Shown piece after piece: positions 31,296 to 33,303 of a DNA stretch of 33,303 nt; position 1 is the stretch's first letter; each line of letters starts with the position of its first letter. A program made the translations under genes and the position numbers. This DNA is from a bacterium. GTDB lineage: Bacteria; Chloroflexota; Chloroflexia; Chloroflexales; Kallotenuaceae. The notes beneath the pieces were generated by a model that was not told the origin of the DNA, did no database searches, and was given only the letters and a program-made list of their open reading frames with translations. The stretch covers positions 1-33,303 of the forward strand of contig JADDQE010000197.1 in the NCBI GenBank assembly GCA_016781525.1, in the 5' to 3' direction.

Positions 31296-32195
31296 TTGAG
31301 CGCGTGGATTGGTGTAGACCCAACGGGCGAGGACGATTTCGATCAGGCTCGCAGGCAGGCAACCTTTCGCACAATCATCGGCATCCTCAATCGCCGCGGT
31401 GATGACCTGCTACAGCTGGAAGCCGTTCGTGCACGAGTTAATGTGCGCGGTCAGCACTACCGCGGGGTGCAGTCGATCGCGGTGGACCATATCGTCGGCA
31501 GCGAGGGCCGCGTCCCCGACTTCGACCGGCACTTCATGCCCTTGACATACCACACCAAAGAGCGGTGGAAGAGTATCCAGCGCGCCTACACCCAGGGCCG
31601 TACGCTGCCGCCAATTGACGTGTATAAGCTGGGCGACATCTACTTTGTACGCGATGGCAATCACCGGGTTTCAGTTGCGCGACAGTTGGGGCAGACCGAG
31701 ATTGAAGCGCATGTCACCGAGCTCACAACCGACGTCGTGCTGCATCCGGAGTTGACGACGCGCGACCTCAGTTATATTGAGGAGCAGAGCGACTTCCTCG
31801 AATGGACCGGCTTGGTGCAAGCGCGCGGCAGCATCAGCATTGAGGTCAGCCAGCTTGGTGGGTACCTCGACCTCATCCGTCACATCAATCGGCATCGCGC
31901 CCAGCTAAGCGCTGCGCGGGGCCAGTCAGTCGAACGTGAAGAAGCCGCGGCGCACTGGTACGACGCCATCTATCTTCCAGTGGTGAAGCGGCTGCGAGAG
32001 GCTGGTCTACTGCAGCACTCAGACGGCAAGACCGAAGCGGATCTCTTCTTAGCGGTGCTCAAGCAGCAAGAGAGTCTTGCCCTGCAGGGACGAGACCACG
32101 CACTTGAGCAGGTGACCGAAGCTTTCATCAGCGAAATGAGCAGGCCGAGCTTGCGGCAGTGGGTCATGGCCATGCACAGCCTCTGGCCCGCATAG
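31296..32195 (+). CDS. ParB-like (sulfiredoxin fold) domain protein
   Basis: This 299-residue protein has a ParB/Srx-type motif, DGNHRVSVARQLGQ, from residue 120, preceded by PPIDVYKLGDIYFV as the typical strand pair. ParB-type domains bind nucleotides (CTP in chromosomal ParB), but the HTH and C-terminal dimer domains of true ParB are not apparent; the C-terminal half is helical and charged. It is thus not the chromosome-partition ParB, and its role is unknown. The start codon is TTG at 31296, with AGGAG 7 nt upstream; no ATG start would preserve the N-terminal part. It is divergent from the membrane-protein gene, which could be a functional partner. Confidence 0.78.
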   Translation: MSAWIGVDPTGEDDFDQARRQATFRTIIGILNRRGDDLLQLEAVRARVNVRGQHYRGVQSIAVDHIVGSEGRVPDFDRHFMPLTYHTKERWKSIQRAYTQGRTLPPIDVYKLGDIYFVRDGNHRVSVARQLGQTEIEAHVTELTTDVVLHPELTTRDLSYIEEQSDFLEWTGLVQARGSISIEVSQLGGYLDLIRHINRHRAQLSAARGQSVEREEAAAHWYDAIYLPVVKRLREAGLLQHSDGKTEADLFLAVLKQQESLALQGRDHALEQVTEAFISEMSRPSLRQWVMAMHSLWPA

Positions 32196-32262
32196 TCGTA
32201 ATGAAATTCAACTCAGCTCGAGGAGCACATAAACCCGCTCATCCCGCCGATTGGATGGCAAG

Positions 32263-33225
32263 CTAATTGGAGACACTTGGGAGGCTGGCTAGCTCATTCG
32301 ACGGTTCGTCTGAGCTCGCCGGAGTAGCGAGTGCAGTCGCGGTGAGTAGCACCAACGCGATCCAGACGAGGTCGGCCAGTAGCAAATGCACGAGCTGTAA
32401 CCAGATGGGCGCGAGCAGCCGCACATTCAGTAGCCCAACCACCAGCTGAACCACAAATAGAATCGCAAGCGTTGTGGCAAACCTGATCGTCTCGGCACTG
32501 CGACGCGTGGCGCTTACGACGGCACCTGCCACAACTAGGTAAAGCCCAAGTGCCACGGCGAGCACGGGGTGAATAATGCGGAGCCGCTCCAAGAAATGTG
32601 ACGCCGGCGAAAAATCGCGTTGTATCCCCTCCGCCAGCGACGAGACCGGAAAGAGCGTGTCGCCGAGCGCGGTGATTGCTCCCGTGATGCCCAAGAGCAA
32701 TGCCCCGACCAACGCTCCCCCCAGCAGACCTCCAACCAACCCTTGGCGGCGGAAGCTCATTGGCGCGCCACCGCCAGCCCACCAGGCTGTAACCGTTAGC
32801 CATGCCACAAGCAAAAACGTATTCACCAGATGGATTGAGATTATCACCGCCCGCAGCCCCGAAGCATTGTCGGCGACCAGCCCGAAAAGCACCAGCGCGG
32901 CGCCCACAAGCGCCTCGGAAATAATAAAAACCAGCGACATCGTTGCGCCGAACCGTACGGGATGCCGCGACGGATAGGCGCGAAAGGCCCACACAAACAG
33001 GCCGACGACGAAGAGGAGCGCTAACCCGCTCGTGAGACGGTGCGTAAACTCGACCATGGTCTCGACGAACTCAGCGCGTGGAATAACATCGCCATTGCAG
33101 AGCGGCCAGTGGCTGCCGCAGCCGGCACCTGAGCCGGAAGCGCGCACATACGCGCCCCACAAGATGACTGCGAGGTTGTACAGCAGTACGCCCCAGGCGT
33201 ACGTCACGAATCCGGATCGTTTCAT
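32263..33225 (-). CDS. ctaA: Heme A synthase (CtaA/Cox15)
   Basis: This membrane enzyme oxidises the C8 methyl of heme O to a formyl group, making heme A for aa3-type cytochrome c oxidase, so the organism probably respires oxygen. The 320 residues and about eight membrane segments match CtaA. The first extracellular loop has the conserved Cys pair C36 and C43 in ASGSGAGCGSHWPLCNGDV, as in type-2 CtaA of Bacillus. Next come E59 and heme ligand H62 in EFTHRLTSG; a second His pair is in SIHLVNTFLL and the C-terminal repeat (ASHFLERLRIIHPVLAVAL and LQLVHLLLADLVWIAL). A purine-rich AAGAGA lies before the start at 33225. It is convergent with the ParB-like gene. No other cytochrome oxidase gene is in the window. 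Confidence 0.94.
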   Translation of the reverse strand: MKRSGFVTYAWGVLLYNLAVILWGAYVRASGSGAGCGSHWPLCNGDVIPRAEFVETMVEFTHRLTSGLALLFVVGLFVWAFRAYPSRHPVRFGATMSLVFIISEALVGAALVLFGLVADNASGLRAVIISIHLVNTFLLVAWLTVTAWWAGGGAPMSFRRQGLVGGLLGGALVGALLLGITGAITALGDTLFPVSSLAEGIQRDFSPASHFLERLRIIHPVLAVALGLYLVVAGAVVSATRRSAETIRFATTLAILFVVQLVVGLLNVRLLAPIWLQLVHLLLADLVWIALVLLTATALATPASSDEPSNELASLPSVSN

Positions 33226-33303
33226 GGTTTCTCTTAAGTGCGTGTCTATGCGAGTGGCCAGCGTATACGTGGATCATTCGCATACATAATATCACGAGTC
33301 CGT

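Noticed and set aside
32196..32262. A shared terminator between the convergent ParB-like gene and ctaA
   Set aside because: I see only weak, short pairings and no T-run on either strand.

Overview
The window is GC-rich bacterial chromosome holding only ordinary host genes. I see no rRNA, tRNA, CRISPR array, insertion sequence or phage gene. Several traits suggest Chloroflexota, probably class Chloroflexia: citramalate synthase inside a branched-chain amino acid operon, a multi-GAF NarL-type kinase with a LuxR-type regulator, a heme A synthase, and degenerate 7-nt repeats between genes. This placement is an inference from gene content and style, not from a marker gene.

Region 1 (about 1-13093) is one long plus-strand amino-acid operon: ilvB, ilvN, a 39-codon small ORF, ilvC, leuA, pheA, cimA, ilvE, leuC, leuD, leuB. 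Together they cover acetolactate synthesis, reduction, the leucine branch, the pyruvate/citramalate route to 2-oxobutyrate (isoleucine) and final transamination. Only ilvD is missing from the window. LeuC, LeuD and LeuB can serve both the leucine branch and the citramalate branch. Upstream of ilvB lies what looks like a complete ribosome-mediated attenuator. It has a sigma70-type promoter, a 29-residue leader peptide with a core of 12 Leu/Ile/Val in 13 residues, an antiterminator arm that overlaps the end of the leader ORF, and an intrinsic terminator whose 3' arm repeats that antiterminator arm. Four spacers within the operon carry inverted repeats built from degenerate heptamers.

Region 2 (13094-18036) is gltB, the large glutamate synthase subunit. 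It has a near-consensus promoter followed about 40 nt later by a strong intrinsic terminator, and a second structured element over the ribosome binding site. Glutamate is the amino donor for IlvE, so this fits the upstream operon.

Region 3 (18037-24240) has a Gly/Ser/Met-rich low-complexity protein, TlyA rRNA methyltransferase, a triple-GAF histidine kinase, its LuxR-type response regulator, a SpoIIE/PP2C-like phosphatase and a small P-loop protein.

Region 4 (24240-33303) has HU (minus strand), tgt from a nearly leaderless extended -10 promoter, a membrane-anchored FecR-like extracellular protein, UDP-glucose 6-dehydrogenase, AcpS, an unrecognised polytopic membrane protein (minus strand), a divergent ParB-like protein and heme A synthase (minus strand).

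The most notable system is the ilvB attenuator. Next are the heptamer palindromes and the two-layer 5' leader of gltB.
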